64,000 nt of DNA from Roseobacter fucihabitans (GCF_014337925.2 NZ_CP143423.1:92501-156500), one strand, 5' to 3'; counted from the first letter of the stretch, positions 46,832 through 56,256 are shown. Notes: generated from the letters alone by a model not told the origin. Numbers and translations are program-made.

Positions 46832-48280
46832 ATGGAAATGCCGATTCCCGATCCGAATGTGCTGGCCCGTAAATCGCGGGTTGTGTCGCGTTTGCAGTCC
46901 GTCTTGCCGATGGACGCCGTGATCCATGAGGTCGCCGAAACGCGTGCCTATGAGTGTGATGCTCTGACAGCCTATAAGTGCCCCCCGATGGTGGCGGTGC
47001 TCCCGTCGAGCACTGAGGAGGTGTCACAGGTTCTAAAAATTTGCCATGAAGAGGGCGTTCCGGTGGTGCCACGCGGATCCGGCACGTCGCTTGCCGGTGG
47101 GGCCTTGCCGACGGCGGATTGCGTCATACTGGGCGTGGCGCGGATGAATGACGTGCTCGAAACCGACTATGACAACCGGGTCATCCGGGTGCAGACCGGG
47201 CGCACGAACCTAAGCGTGACGGGTGCTGTGGAGGAGAACGGCTTCTTTTATGCGCCCGATCCGTCCAGCCAATTGGCTTGCGCGATTGCGGGCAACATCG
47301 CGATGAATTCGGGCGGCGCGCATTGTCTTAAATACGGTGTCACGACAAACAACCTTTTGGGCGTGACCATGGTGATGATGGATGGCGCGGTCGTCGAAAT
47401 CGGCGGGGCCTATATGGACAGCGGCGGGCTGGACCTGCTGGGCCTCATTTGCGGCTCCGAAGGGCAGTTGGGTGTGATCACCGAGGCGAGCCTGCGCATC
47501 CTGGCCAAACCGGAAGGCGCGCGCCCCGTTCTGATGGGGTTTGATGACAGCGAGGTCGCGGGGGCCTGCGTCAGCGACATCATTAAGGCGGGGGTTCTGC
47601 CGGTCGCGATTGAATTCATGGACCGTCTCTGCATCGAATCCTGTGAAAAATTCGCCCAGGCGGGGTATCCACTGTGCGAAGCGTTGTTGATCGTGGAGGT
47701 CGAGGGTTCACCCGCCGAGATCGACCACCAATTGTCGCTGATCATGGAAATTGCGCGTCGCCACAACCCCGTTGAGCTGCGCGAAAGCAAATCCGCTGAG
47801 GAGAGTGCCAAAATCTGGTTGGGTCGCAAATCCGCCTTTGGCGCGATGGGCCAGATCAACGATTACATGTGTTTGGACGGCACGATCCCAGTGAGCTCGC
47901 TGCCCTTCGTGCTGCGCCGCATCGGCGAGATGTCCAAGGAGTACGGGCTGCAGGTCGGCAATGTTTTCCACGCAGGGGACGGGAATATGCACCCGCTGAT
48001 CCTGTTTGATGCCAATAAACCGGGTGATCTGGAGCTTTGCGAGGAATTCGGGGCCGAAGTGCTCAAGCTCTGCGTCGAGGCGGGCGGGTGCCTGACCGGA
48101 GAACATGGCGTCGGCATCGAAAAGCGGGATCTGATGTCGTACCAATATACCCCCGAGGACCTTGAGGCGCAGATGTCGGTAAAGGATGTGTTTGATCCGC
48201 ACTGGTTGTTGAACCCGGCCAAGGTCTTTCCGCTGGCCTCCTCGGATGCGCGCCGAACTGTGGCACTGGCGGCAGAGTAA
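46832..48280 (+). CDS. glcD: Glycolate oxidase subunit GlcD (FAD-binding)
   Basis: 482 residues of the VAO flavoprotein family. It oxidises glycolate to glyoxylate. FAD site: VPVVPRGSGTSLAGGALP, YAPDPSSQLACAIAGNIAMN, GGLDLLGLICGSEGQLG; C-terminal part: GNVFHAGDGNMHPLILFD, CLTGEHGVGIEKRDLM. GGAGG lies 7 nt before the ATG. First gene of glcDEF. Glyoxylate produced here meets SgaA and MclA chemistry of the serine cycle. Confidence 0.94.
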   Translation: MEMPIPDPNVLARKSRVVSRLQSVLPMDAVIHEVAETRAYECDALTAYKCPPMVAVLPSSTEEVSQVLKICHEEGVPVVPRGSGTSLAGGALPTADCVILGVARMNDVLETDYDNRVIRVQTGRTNLSVTGAVEENGFFYAPDPSSQLACAIAGNIAMNSGGAHCLKYGVTTNNLLGVTMVMMDGAVVEIGGAYMDSGGLDLLGLICGSEGQLGVITEASLRILAKPEGARPVLMGFDDSEVAGACVSDIIKAGVLPVAIEFMDRLCIESCEKFAQAGYPLCEALLIVEVEGSPAEIDHQLSLIMEIARRHNPVELRESKSAEESAKIWLGRKSAFGAMGQINDYMCLDGTIPVSSLPFVLRRIGEMSKEYGLQVGNVFHAGDGNMHPLILFDANKPGDLELCEEFGAEVLKLCVEAGGCLTGEHGVGIEKRDLMSYQYTPEDLEAQMSVKDVFDPHWLLNPAKVFPLASSDARRTVALAAE

Positions 48281-48325
48281 CCATCCGATTGCGGTGAAAC
48301 CTCGATATATTGGACCCAAAACACT

Positions 48326-49453
48326 ATGACACCTGAAACCGAAGAGGCCGTGGCCGAGGCCATCAAGACGGCCCAATCGCCCTTGGCCATCCAGGGTGGC
48401 GGCACCCGCGGCTTTAAGATTGAGGGCGAGACGCTCTCCCTTGCGCGGTTGTCGGGCATTTCGCTTTATGAACCCGGTGCCCTCACGATTGTCGCACAGG
48501 CGGGCACGCCGCTGCGCGACATCAACGCCGCCTTGAGCAAAGAAAACCAGCGTCTGGCATTTGAACCGATGGATCACCGCACGCTTTTGGGTACCACGGG
48601 CGAGCCGACGATCGGGGGCGTGATAGCCGGCAACATCAGCGGTCCGCGCCGCATCCAGGGCGGGGGCGCACGTGACTATGCGCTGGGCGTGCGGTTCGTG
48701 GATGGGGCCGGGGCCATCGTCAAGAATGGTGGCCGCGTGATGAAGAATGTGACCGGATATGACCTGGTGAAGCTGATGAGTGGTGCCTTTGGCACGCTGG
48801 GCGTGTTGACGGAGGTGTCGCTGAAGGTATTACCGATCCCGGAGACGCAAGCGACCCTGATCCTGCACGGTCTTGATGACGCGCAGGCGGTGCAGGCGAT
48901 GTCCGCCGCGATGGGCTCACCCTTTGAGGTCAGCGGTGCGGCCCATTCCGCCAAGATCATGGAGAGTGGCCCGGCAACGCTCTTGCGTGTCGAAGGGTTT
49001 GAAACCTCTGTTGAGTATCGCATCGGGCGTTTGAGGGACCTGCTGGCTCCGATCTGCTCTGAGGCGAGCGTCGCCGATGCGGCCCTGACCGAAGACCTCT
49101 GGTGCAACGTAAGGGATGTGGCGCAATGGCGCGACCTGCCCGACGACATCTGGCGCATTTCCTGTAAGCCCTCTGATGCGCCGGCACTCATGGGGCGTTC
49201 TGGCGCGACCGCCTGGTATTTCGACTGGGCCGGTGGTCTGATCTGGGTGCGCATGCCTCAGGGGGGCGATCTGCGCGAGACGCTTGGGGCTTTTGAGGGC
49301 CATGCAACGCTTGTGCGCAGCGCACCTGAAACGCGCGCGCGGGTGCCGGTCTTCCATCCCGAAGCCGCCGGTATCGCCAAAATTACGGCCGGGTTGCGCG
49401 CGCGCTTCGATCCGCGCGGTATCTTGAACGCCGGTCTGATGGCGGGCGTCTGA
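48326..49453 (+). CDS. glcE: Glycolate oxidase subunit GlcE
   Basis: 375 residues, a second FAD-binding subunit. AIQGGGTRGFKI, GTTGEPTIGGVIAGNISGPR, KNVTGYDLVKLMSGAFGTLG and the end FDPRGILNAGLMAGV are typical. It needs GlcD and GlcF for activity. Located 45 nt after glcD. Confidence 0.93.
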   Translation: MTPETEEAVAEAIKTAQSPLAIQGGGTRGFKIEGETLSLARLSGISLYEPGALTIVAQAGTPLRDINAALSKENQRLAFEPMDHRTLLGTTGEPTIGGVIAGNISGPRRIQGGGARDYALGVRFVDGAGAIVKNGGRVMKNVTGYDLVKLMSGAFGTLGVLTEVSLKVLPIPETQATLILHGLDDAQAVQAMSAAMGSPFEVSGAAHSAKIMESGPATLLRVEGFETSVEYRIGRLRDLLAPICSEASVADAALTEDLWCNVRDVAQWRDLPDDIWRISCKPSDAPALMGRSGATAWYFDWAGGLIWVRMPQGGDLRETLGAFEGHATLVRSAPETRARVPVFHPEAAGIAKITAGLRARFDPRGILNAGLMAGV

Positions 49454-49533
49454 TATGGGCTGCACGCCTGTCGATCCCGTTGTTCCCCCTCATTCGCAGC
49501 TTGCCTGCGTTCCTTTCGATAGGTCCGATTGAT

Positions 49534-50856
49534 ATGCAAACGACATTCTCACCAGAGCAACTCAAAGACCCAGGGATCAAGCGCAGCAATGAAATCCTGC
49601 GCAGCTGTGTGCATTGCGGATTCTGCACGGCGACCTGCCCGACCTATCAGGTGCTGGGCGATGAACTCGACAGCCCGCGTGGCCGCATTTACCTGATCAA
49701 GGACATGCTGGAAAACGACCGCGATCCGGACCCCAAGACCGTGAAACACATCGACCGCTGTCTGAGTTGTCTGGCCTGTATGACGACCTGCCCCTCGGGC
49801 GTGCACTATATGCACTTGGTCGATCATGCGCGCGAATATATCGAAGAGCGCTATAAACGACCGCTGAGCGACCGCGCCCTGCGCTGGGTGCTGGCGTTGA
49901 TCCTGCCCTATCCGATGCGCTTCCGTCTGGCGCTTGCGGGGGCAAAACTCGGACGGCCCTTCGCGCGTTTCATGCCGGATGCCCGGCTGCGCGCCATGCT
50001 GGAGATGGCCCCCAAGACGATCCCACCTGTCAGCCGCAACGATGATCCGCAGACCTTTGCTCCTCAGGAACCGCGCAAGAAACGCATCGCCTTGATGACC
50101 GGTTGTGCACAGCGCGCGCTGAATACCGACATCAATGACGCCACCATCCGGTTGCTGACGCGTTTGGGCTGCGAAGTGGTGGTGGCGGAGGGCGCGGGTT
50201 GTTGTGGTGCCTTGACCCATCACATGGGAAAGACCAAGGAAAGCCACGCGACGGCGGCCAAGAACATCACAGCCTGGGTGCGCGAGATGGATGGCGACGG
50301 GCTCGATGCCATCGTGATCAACACCAGCGGCTGTGGCACCACGGTCAAGGATTACGGCCATATGTTTCGCAATGAACCGCTGGCCGCGGACGCCAAACGC
50401 GTGTCCGACATCGCGATGGATGTCTCCGAAGTGTTGATGCAATTGGACCTGCCGGAAGGGGGCGATCAGGACATGGTGGTCGCCTATCACGCCGCCTGTT
50501 CGTTGCAACATGGTCAGCAGATCAAGACCTTCCCGAAGGATTTGCTGAAACGCGCTGGCTTTACGATCGTGGAGCCTTCTGATCCGCATTTGTGTTGTGG
50601 CTCTGCGGGAACTTATAATCTGATGCAGCCGGAAATTTCCAAACAGCTGAAGGACCGCAAGGTCCGCACGCTGGAGGCCAAGAACCCGGATGTGATCGCA
50701 GCCGGTAACATTGGCTGCATGATGCAGATCGGCACCGGAACACAAATTCCTATTCTGCACACGGTGGAATTGCTGGATTGGGCGACCGGGGGGCCAAAAC
50801 CCCCCGCGCTGATCAACGGCGCGCGCGAGAGGTCCGAAATCCCGATTCTACGCTGA
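49534..50856 (+). CDS. glcF: Glycolate oxidase iron-sulfur subunit GlcF
   Basis: 440 residues. Two 4Fe-4S motifs (CVHCGFCTATCP and CLSCLACMTTCP), then two CCG domains (GAGCCGALTHHMG and HLCCGSAGTYNLM). It passes electrons from the flavin subunits to the membrane quinone pool. The start MQTTFSPEQ is preferred over an in-frame ATG 54 nt upstream, which adds a non-family tail. Confidence 0.94.
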   Translation: MQTTFSPEQLKDPGIKRSNEILRSCVHCGFCTATCPTYQVLGDELDSPRGRIYLIKDMLENDRDPDPKTVKHIDRCLSCLACMTTCPSGVHYMHLVDHAREYIEERYKRPLSDRALRWVLALILPYPMRFRLALAGAKLGRPFARFMPDARLRAMLEMAPKTIPPVSRNDDPQTFAPQEPRKKRIALMTGCAQRALNTDINDATIRLLTRLGCEVVVAEGAGCCGALTHHMGKTKESHATAAKNITAWVREMDGDGLDAIVINTSGCGTTVKDYGHMFRNEPLAADAKRVSDIAMDVSEVLMQLDLPEGGDQDMVVAYHAACSLQHGQQIKTFPKDLLKRAGFTIVEPSDPHLCCGSAGTYNLMQPEISKQLKDRKVRTLEAKNPDVIAAGNIGCMMQIGTGTQIPILHTVELLDWATGGPKPPALINGARERSEIPILR

Positions 50857-50906
50857 GCCAAAGACAAAGAATCAGTAAACAAATGCCACGATTGGGCCTC
50901 AATAGG

Positions 50907-50934
50907 CCGTAATTCCGCCGTAACTGCTCCGTAA
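50907..50934. promoter_or_regulatory. Three CCGTAA direct repeats with 11-bp period
   Basis: CCGTAA occurs at 50907-50912, 50918-50923 and 50929-50934, exactly one helical turn apart, 32 nt before the start of the first protease gene. Direct repeats with 11-bp spacing are typical of OmpR/PhoB-type response-regulator sites. Confidence 0.45.
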
Positions 50935-50965
50935 CTTCATCGGATCAGTTACAAAGGAATGTCAC

Positions 50966-51787
50966 ATGATCCGGTGGTTATGTTCAGCCGCGCTCGCCTT
51001 GAGCGCGCCAACAGGGGTGGTCGCTCAGCAACAACCGCTCAGAGCGTTGGAAAACGGCTTTGAAGCGCGCCCCTGGGAAGCTGTCGGGCGTCTGGACATC
51101 GCCGGAAAGGCATTCTGTACCGGCGCATTGATCAGCCCGGATGTGGTCCTGACCGCCGCGCATTGCCTTTTTGACACATCCAGCGGCGCGCGAATAAATC
51201 CAGAAACAATCGAATTTCGTGCCGGTTGGCGTCAGGGGCGCGCTTCGGCTTACCGCGCCGTCAGCCGGGCGGTGGTGCATCCAAAGTATTCCTATGCGGC
51301 GGCGGTTTCGCCCGAGCGGGTGCGGGATGATATCGCGCTTTTGCAATTGGCCCATCCGATCCGAAACACGACCATTCATCCCTTTGACACCGGTGCGCGC
51401 CCGCTCAAAGGCGCAAGCGTGAGTGTTCTGAGCTATGTCCGTGGCCGCGCCGAAGCGCCCTCACTGCAAGAGCACTGCACGGTTCTGGACGCGCAGCAGG
51501 GGGTGTTGGTGACCTCTTGCTCGGTCGACTTCGGATCCTCTGGTGCGCCTATTTTCGCAGTGTCGCAGGGCCGTGCGCAGATTGTTTCGGTGGTGTCGGC
51601 CAAAACCGAAATCAACGGGTCCGACATTGCCCTGGGCACCTCGCTGGAGGGCTCTGTGGCATTTTTGCGTGCCGAACTCGTGGCTGGCAAGGGCGGCTAC
51701 ACGTCCAGTTCTCCACTCCCGATACGCCTGCGGGTTGGCGAGGGGCGTAGCGCCACAGGTGCCAAATTCATCCGGTTGGGGGAATAA
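50966..51787 (+). CDS. Secreted trypsin-like serine protease (S1), first of a tandem pair
   Basis: 273 residues with a signal peptide (LCSAALALSAPTGVVA). Chymotrypsin fold: His in LTAAHCLF, Asp in RDDIALLQLAHP, Ser in VDFGSSGAPIF. The usual GDSGGP is GSSGAP: the catalytic Ser is kept but the preceding Asp and a Gly are changed, a variant that may alter substrate cleavage or zymogen control. The C-terminus has a short extra tail. RBS AAAGGA. Three direct repeats lie upstream. Confidence 0.88.
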   Translation: MIRWLCSAALALSAPTGVVAQQQPLRALENGFEARPWEAVGRLDIAGKAFCTGALISPDVVLTAAHCLFDTSSGARINPETIEFRAGWRQGRASAYRAVSRAVVHPKYSYAAAVSPERVRDDIALLQLAHPIRNTTIHPFDTGARPLKGASVSVLSYVRGRAEAPSLQEHCTVLDAQQGVLVTSCSVDFGSSGAPIFAVSQGRAQIVSVVSAKTEINGSDIALGTSLEGSVAFLRAELVAGKGGYTSSSPLPIRLRVGEGRSATGAKFIRLGE

Positions 51788-51790
51788 GCC

Positions 51791-52552
51791 ATGTTGCGTA
51801 TTTTCACCCTCCTTCTGGCCGCCTGGATGCTGGCCGTACCAACCCATACTGCGGCGCAGGAAAAAGCGACATTGGCCAGCCTGCGCGTCACGCCCGACGC
51901 CATGACCTGGCGCGCGGTAGGCCGTCTGGATGCGGCGATGTCCGGATTTTGCACGGCGACCCTGATTGCGCCGGATTTGCTTTTGACGGCGGCGCACTGT
52001 GTGTACTCGTCCAAAACCAACCGATTGATCAAACCTGCGGGGCTGACATTCCGGGCCGGGTTGCAGAAGGGTAAAGCCGTTGCCGAACGTCGCATCGTTC
52101 AGGTCGAAGTGCATCCAGGCTATGACGCCAGCGCCGGTCCCAGCGCGCAAAGCGTGGGTCACGATGTCGCTTTGTTGCGCCTGGCCGAACCGATTGGCGC
52201 GGATGTGCTGGACCCGTTTTCGGTGCAGGATTCCGCCCAGACACATGGGCCGGTCAGCGTGGTTTCTTATGGTAAGGGTCGCGCCGAGTCGCTCTCAGCG
52301 CAAAGCGCCTGCGAGGTTCTTGATGGCTACCAAAATGTGATCCTGATGGATTGTGAGGCGACCTTTGGGTCCTCGGGCGCACCGATCTTCAATTCCCAAA
52401 ACGGGCGGAGAGAGATTATTTCATTGGTGTCCAGCATTGGCCAGTTTCGCGGCAAGCGCACGACATATGGTATGATTTTGCCAAAACTGGTGGCCGACCT
52501 GAAAGACCAGATGCGGGCAAATCAAACGCAATCCCTCGCAGATGCCAGCTGA
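51791..52552 (+). CDS. Secreted trypsin-like serine protease (S1), second of the tandem pair
   Basis: 253 residues, signal peptide (LLLAAWMLAVPTHTAAQ). His in LTAAHCVY, Asp in GHDVALLRLAEP, Ser in ATFGSSGAPIF. It starts 3 nt after the first protease stop and shares the same architecture and GSSGAP variation, so the two are a local duplication. No C-terminal tail. Confidence 0.88.
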   Translation: MLRIFTLLLAAWMLAVPTHTAAQEKATLASLRVTPDAMTWRAVGRLDAAMSGFCTATLIAPDLLLTAAHCVYSSKTNRLIKPAGLTFRAGLQKGKAVAERRIVQVEVHPGYDASAGPSAQSVGHDVALLRLAEPIGADVLDPFSVQDSAQTHGPVSVVSYGKGRAESLSAQSACEVLDGYQNVILMDCEATFGSSGAPIFNSQNGRREIISLVSSIGQFRGKRTTYGMILPKLVADLKDQMRANQTQSLADAS

Positions 52553-52621
52553 GGCGCGCAAGGCGGGCGTTGATGGGCAGAGACGGTTACGCCAGCCTCA
52601 AAATTCTTGTCTCCGAAGGGT

Positions 52622-52650
52622 CTTGAAAGCGCAAATTCCTTTCCCACATT
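52622..52650 (+). promoter_or_regulatory. Sigma32 (RpoH)-type heat-shock promoter of the hsp20 gene
   Basis: CTTGAAA at 52622-52628, a 14-nt spacer and CCCACATT at 52643-52650 match the RpoH consensus (CTTGAAA / CCCCATNT). It lies 105 nt before the Hsp20 start. Confidence 0.75.
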
Positions 52651-52754
52651 ATTGAGACCAAGGTGCCTATTCAGGGCTTTGGGATAACCGATTGTCGGTC
52701 TGCGTCCCCCAGGAGCGACCGGCATTTCATCGCTCAAAGAATGAGGATAACACT

Positions 52755-53222
52755 ATGCGTACTTATGATTTTGCACCGCTTTATCGCGCCACCGTTGGCT
52801 TTGATCAAATCGCCAATCTGATGGATCGCGTGTTGACCAGTGAAGGCACCCAGCCTTCCTATCCCCCCTATAACATCGAAAAACTGGACGGTGATGCCTA
52901 TCGCATCTCGATCGCCGTGGCCGGATTTTCGGACGCGGATCTTTCCGTGGAAACCCGCGAGAATGCGTTGATCGTCTCGGCGCGCAAGGCCGATGAGGAC
53001 GAGGAGCGCAGCTATCTGCACCGTGGCATCGCAACCCGCGCGTTTGAGCGTCGTTTCCATTTGGCGGATCACGTGCATGTCACCGGTGCAACCCATGTCG
53101 ATGGTATGCTGAACATTGATCTGACGCGTGAAGTGCCAGAGGCGCTCAAACCACGCCAGATTTCGATCTCTTCGACTAAACAGATTGAAAAAGATGTGGT
53201 TGATGCAAAATCCGTGAACTAA
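52755..53222 (+). CDS. Small heat shock protein (Hsp20)
   Basis: 155 residues with an alpha-crystallin domain (about 35-130): YNIEKLDGDAYRISIAVAGF, LSVETRENALIVSARK, YLHRGIATRAFERRFHLADH. It resembles IbpA and keeps unfolded proteins soluble under heat. The start MRTYDFAP is the IbpA-like one, preceded by AGGA. It has an RpoH-type promoter upstream and an intrinsic terminator 26 nt past the stop. Confidence 0.94.
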   Translation: MRTYDFAPLYRATVGFDQIANLMDRVLTSEGTQPSYPPYNIEKLDGDAYRISIAVAGFSDADLSVETRENALIVSARKADEDEERSYLHRGIATRAFERRFHLADHVHVTGATHVDGMLNIDLTREVPEALKPRQISISSTKQIEKDVVDAKSVN

Positions 53223-53248
53223 CCAGTTTCCGGATATATTCGTTCAGA

Positions 53249-53277
53249 GGTCCGGGCATTGCGCCCGGGCCTTTTTT
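53249..53277 (+). terminator. Intrinsic terminator of hsp20
   Basis: A 9-bp GC-rich stem (GGTCCGGGC with GCCCGGGCC, one G-T pair) with a 5-nt loop, followed by TTTTTT. It separates hsp20 from the eCIS locus. Confidence 0.85.
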
Positions 53278-53507
53278 ATTGCGCTCGGCGGTGGGTTGTT
53301 CTGCCGTCGGGTTTGATTTTCTGAGGTGTGATGCCACGGCGAGGTCTTGAAAATTCAAGCGCCTTCATGTTCCGTAAATTCCAGTCGGGTATCAGCACCG
53401 TTGAAACGCGCAACGCCTGTGCGGAAGCCGTGCGACGGCCATTTGCCCAAATGCAACGTGACGCGATCATATGCTTCGTGCTAGAGTTGTGTGAAAGAGG
53501 ATTTGAG

Positions 53508-54164
53508 ATGGCATATATTTTTGCTTCCGAGCACGCGCGAAAGCCCTCCCCGTCAGCACGTCCGGCAAGCCGCGCTTTGACCGGCTCTAATCTGACATCG
53601 CTGCAGGCCGGGGCAGACACCAGCACAGGCGCGCAAAGTCTTGCGACCTTCCAGCTGGCGGCGGACACAGTTCAGCGGATGGAAGAGGAAGAGATGCTAC
53701 AGGGTAAAGCCGCCGGGTCCACTCTCGCGGAGGGGGCGGTGCAGCTTATGGAGGAAGAGGAACCCTTGCAGGGTCGCGCCGAAGGGTCCGGGCTGAGCGA
53801 TCAAGCGTTGCAGCAAAAACCGGACGGCGGAACGGCGCAAGGATTACCGCCAGGGCTGAGGGCAGGGGCTGAATCCCTTTCCGGGATCGATATGAGCGGC
53901 GTTCAGGTGCATTATAATTCCGATAAGCCATCGCAATTGCAGGCGCATGCTTATGCTCAGGGGCAACAGATTCACCTTGCGTCTGGTCAGGAACGGCATC
54001 TGCCGCATGAGGCATGGCATGTCGTACAGCAGGCCCAGGGCCGTGTGCGGCCGACGCTCCAGGTTGCCGGGCAAGCGGTCAACGATGAGCCGGGTCTTGA
54101 GAGCGAAGCCGACCTGATGGGCGCGCGCGCGATGCAAGAGGGGAGCGCATCCTTGCGCGACTGA
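53508..54164 (+). CDS. eCIS-core DUF4157 protein with HExxH motif
   Basis: 218 residues. The N-terminal part has two acidic repeats (VQRMEEEEMLQGKAAG and VQLMEEEEPLQGRAEG). Residues about 110-205 are the DUF4157 (eCIS core) domain: LPPGLRAGAESLSGIDMSGV, QVHYNSDKPSQLQA, AYAQGQQIHLASGQE, and HEAWHVVQQAQGRV, which has a HExxH zinc-protease signature (His about 166). DUF4157 proteins travel with extracellular contractile injection systems. The start MAYIFASEH follows AGAGGA. It could be an effector or a processing factor of the eCIS encoded downstream. Confidence 0.85.
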   Translation: MAYIFASEHARKPSPSARPASRALTGSNLTSLQAGADTSTGAQSLATFQLAADTVQRMEEEEMLQGKAAGSTLAEGAVQLMEEEEPLQGRAEGSGLSDQALQQKPDGGTAQGLPPGLRAGAESLSGIDMSGVQVHYNSDKPSQLQAHAYAQGQQIHLASGQERHLPHEAWHVVQQAQGRVRPTLQVAGQAVNDEPGLESEADLMGARAMQEGSASLRD

Positions 54165-54187
54165 CCCGCTCTGACGAAATTTGACGT

Positions 54188-55465
54188 ATGTACGGACGAT
54201 CCCCGCCGATGCCACAACCCTCCTTAATTCACGGTTTTGCCCGGATCAGGCGATCTGCGCTGATGCAGGTGGTGCCGGCTTTGCTGGTGGTGCTTGTGTT
54301 TTCGCCACAGCCCGCCATTGCCGCTTGCCAATCGGTCGCAACGGGGGCTGACGCGCCGGATGTGATTGTTGCGATCCGCGATGCGCCGCCCTTTACCGCG
54401 CGCAGCGACAGCGGTCTGGCCGAAGGGTTTGCCGTCGATATCTGGACCTCCATCGAGCATGAACTCACGGCATCCGGCCTGATGAGCAAAAGCCAGATCA
54501 TCATGTGCGATGGTATCGACGATCATCTGAGGGCCTTGGCGCGCGGGGATGTCGATGTGGTGATCTCGCCCCTGACCATTACGGCGCAGCGCATGGAGGG
54601 GTTTGATTTTTCGCAACAATATCTGCAATCGGGTCTGACGCTGGCGCATCGCACCTCCAGCGCGATTGATTTTGCTGCCGCAACCGGCGTCATCGTGCAA
54701 ACCATATCCCAACCTGGCGTGATCCGGGCGATTCTGATCTTTCTGGCGATCAACCTTGCGCTTGCGGTCCTGATCCGTGCCGCGTTGCGCGCAGGCTCGA
54801 CCCCGGATGAAATTGAAACGGGCATCGGGCATTGGTTTGACAGTATGGTCGAAGCTCTCGTGCGTACCGTTGGCCTTAAGGGCCTTTCAGAACAGTTTCG
54901 TACCCGTTGGGGTCGCTTGCTGGAAATCTTCATGGCGCTTTTGGGCACGGTTCTGTCGGCAACCATCCTGGGGGTTTTAACGACCGCATTCGTGGGTTCG
55001 ATTGGCGGTCTTGGGGGCACGCCGTCCTCCAGGCTTCCTGAGATGCGGATTGCAACGCTTGAAGGCTCCACAGCGCAGGCCTTTCTGATCGCACAATATC
55101 CGCAAGCGGAGGTCAACAAGACGCAAGCGGTCTGTACGCAGGCCGCGATCGCGCGGGAGGTAGACAATTGCCTCGTGTATGCGACCTGGCCCGATGCGGT
55201 CGAGGGTCTGGAGAGGGGTAATGTCGATGCTGTCCTTGGCGACTGGGTGGCGTTGACCTATTTGTCGCGGCTGGATCAATATGTCGACCGGATCTCGGTG
55301 GATTCCAAAGTCTATCGCAACGAACCTTATGGCTGGGGTATTTCGCGTGATCGCAGCGACCTGCGGCGCGGTATCGACAAGGCGATGATCGAACTGATGC
55401 GCGATCCCAGATGGCGCAAACGGATCGAGGCCTATCTGGGCGTTGGCACTGTGGCACCGAACTGA
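54188..55465 (+). CDS. GluR0-like ligand-gated ion-channel protein (SBP_bac_3 + channel)
   Basis: 425 residues in the order S1-M1-P-M2-S2. After a signal peptide (about 21-46) come S1 of a binding protein (50-165: VIVAIRDAPPF, GFAVDIW, DVVISPLTITAQRMEGFDFS), M1 (178-200), a pore-loop candidate (215-232: ALVRTVGLKGLSE) and M2 (243-272). S2 (285-425) includes GNVDAVLGDWVAL and YGWGISRDR. The TVGLKG stretch stands where GluR0 has its K+ filter TVGYG, so selectivity is probably different. The binding lobes suggest an amino-acid-type ligand. ATGs at 54209 or 54263 are possible starts. Its stop overlaps the next start by TGATG. Confidence 0.8.
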   Translation: MYGRSPPMPQPSLIHGFARIRRSALMQVVPALLVVLVFSPQPAIAACQSVATGADAPDVIVAIRDAPPFTARSDSGLAEGFAVDIWTSIEHELTASGLMSKSQIIMCDGIDDHLRALARGDVDVVISPLTITAQRMEGFDFSQQYLQSGLTLAHRTSSAIDFAAATGVIVQTISQPGVIRAILIFLAINLALAVLIRAALRAGSTPDEIETGIGHWFDSMVEALVRTVGLKGLSEQFRTRWGRLLEIFMALLGTVLSATILGVLTTAFVGSIGGLGGTPSSRLPEMRIATLEGSTAQAFLIAQYPQAEVNKTQAVCTQAAIAREVDNCLVYATWPDAVEGLERGNVDAVLGDWVALTYLSRLDQYVDRISVDSKVYRNEPYGWGISRDRSDLRRGIDKAMIELMRDPRWRKRIEAYLGVGTVAPN

Positions 55466-56256
55466 TGCGCGATGAGGAAACAGCGCGCAAGGCCAAGGCC
55501 GGCTCACAGATTGCCGCATCCTATCACACCTATTTTACCTCCGGTCAGTATGACAAACGCTACCCCAGCCCAAACAAAACGACCTGGCAGCGCATCTGCC
55601 AATTGGTGACGCCTAGCACGCATTTGATCGATTTCGGCTGTGGCAGCGGGCGATATCTGCTGCGCTTGCAAGGCAAGGTCGCGCGTGCCGCCGGATTTGA
55701 TATAAGCCCCGCCGCGATCGCGTTGATCCGGGAACGTGCGGCCCTGTCGGGTTGGGATGATCTGGAAATCCTCGGCCCGGCCCCCGAAGCCTTGCAAGGT
55801 TACATTGACCGGGTGGGTCAGGCCGATGTCGTATTATGCCTGTTCGGGGTGCTGGGTCATATCCAGGATGCGCATATTCGTCATGAGGCGCTGCTGCAGA
55901 TGCACCGCGCGCTGAAGCCGGGGACGGGTCGTTTGCTGGTCTCCGTTCCCAATATGGCGCGCCGGTTTTACGCCGAACAGCGCGTCGCTGGCGCGGATGC
56001 AACGGGGTCAATTGAGTATGAGCGGCATATGGACGGGGCGCATGTCGTGCTGCCTTATCAACTCTATGATCCTGCGCGATTGTGCCGTGAACTGGCTGAG
56101 GCAGGGTTCGAACTGCGCGGGCTGGGTGCGGAGAGTGTCCTGCCCGAAAGCTGGCTCCTGAATAACGCCTTTGCGCGCTGGGGGGATGGGGTCGTGACGC
56201 CGCTATGTCCTGCGCGCTGGGGCTATGGGATCATCGCCGAAGCCGCCCCGATATGA
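55465..56256 (+). CDS. Class I SAM-dependent methyltransferase
   Basis: 263 residues. Motif I is LIDFGCGSGRYLLRL (SAM site), with DVVLCLFGVLGH as motif IV-like and MHRALKPGTGRLLVSV as motif V-like. The C-terminus binds an unknown acceptor. It starts inside the previous gene's stop codon and overlaps the next by ATGA, so it belongs to the membrane cassette between the DUF4157 gene and the eCIS structural genes. Confidence 0.85.
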   Translation: MRDEETARKAKAGSQIAASYHTYFTSGQYDKRYPSPNKTTWQRICQLVTPSTHLIDFGCGSGRYLLRLQGKVARAAGFDISPAAIALIRERAALSGWDDLEILGPAPEALQGYIDRVGQADVVLCLFGVLGHIQDAHIRHEALLQMHRALKPGTGRLLVSVPNMARRFYAEQRVAGADATGSIEYERHMDGAHVVLPYQLYDPARLCRELAEAGFELRGLGAESVLPESWLLNNAFARWGDGVVTPLCPARWGYGIIAEAAPI

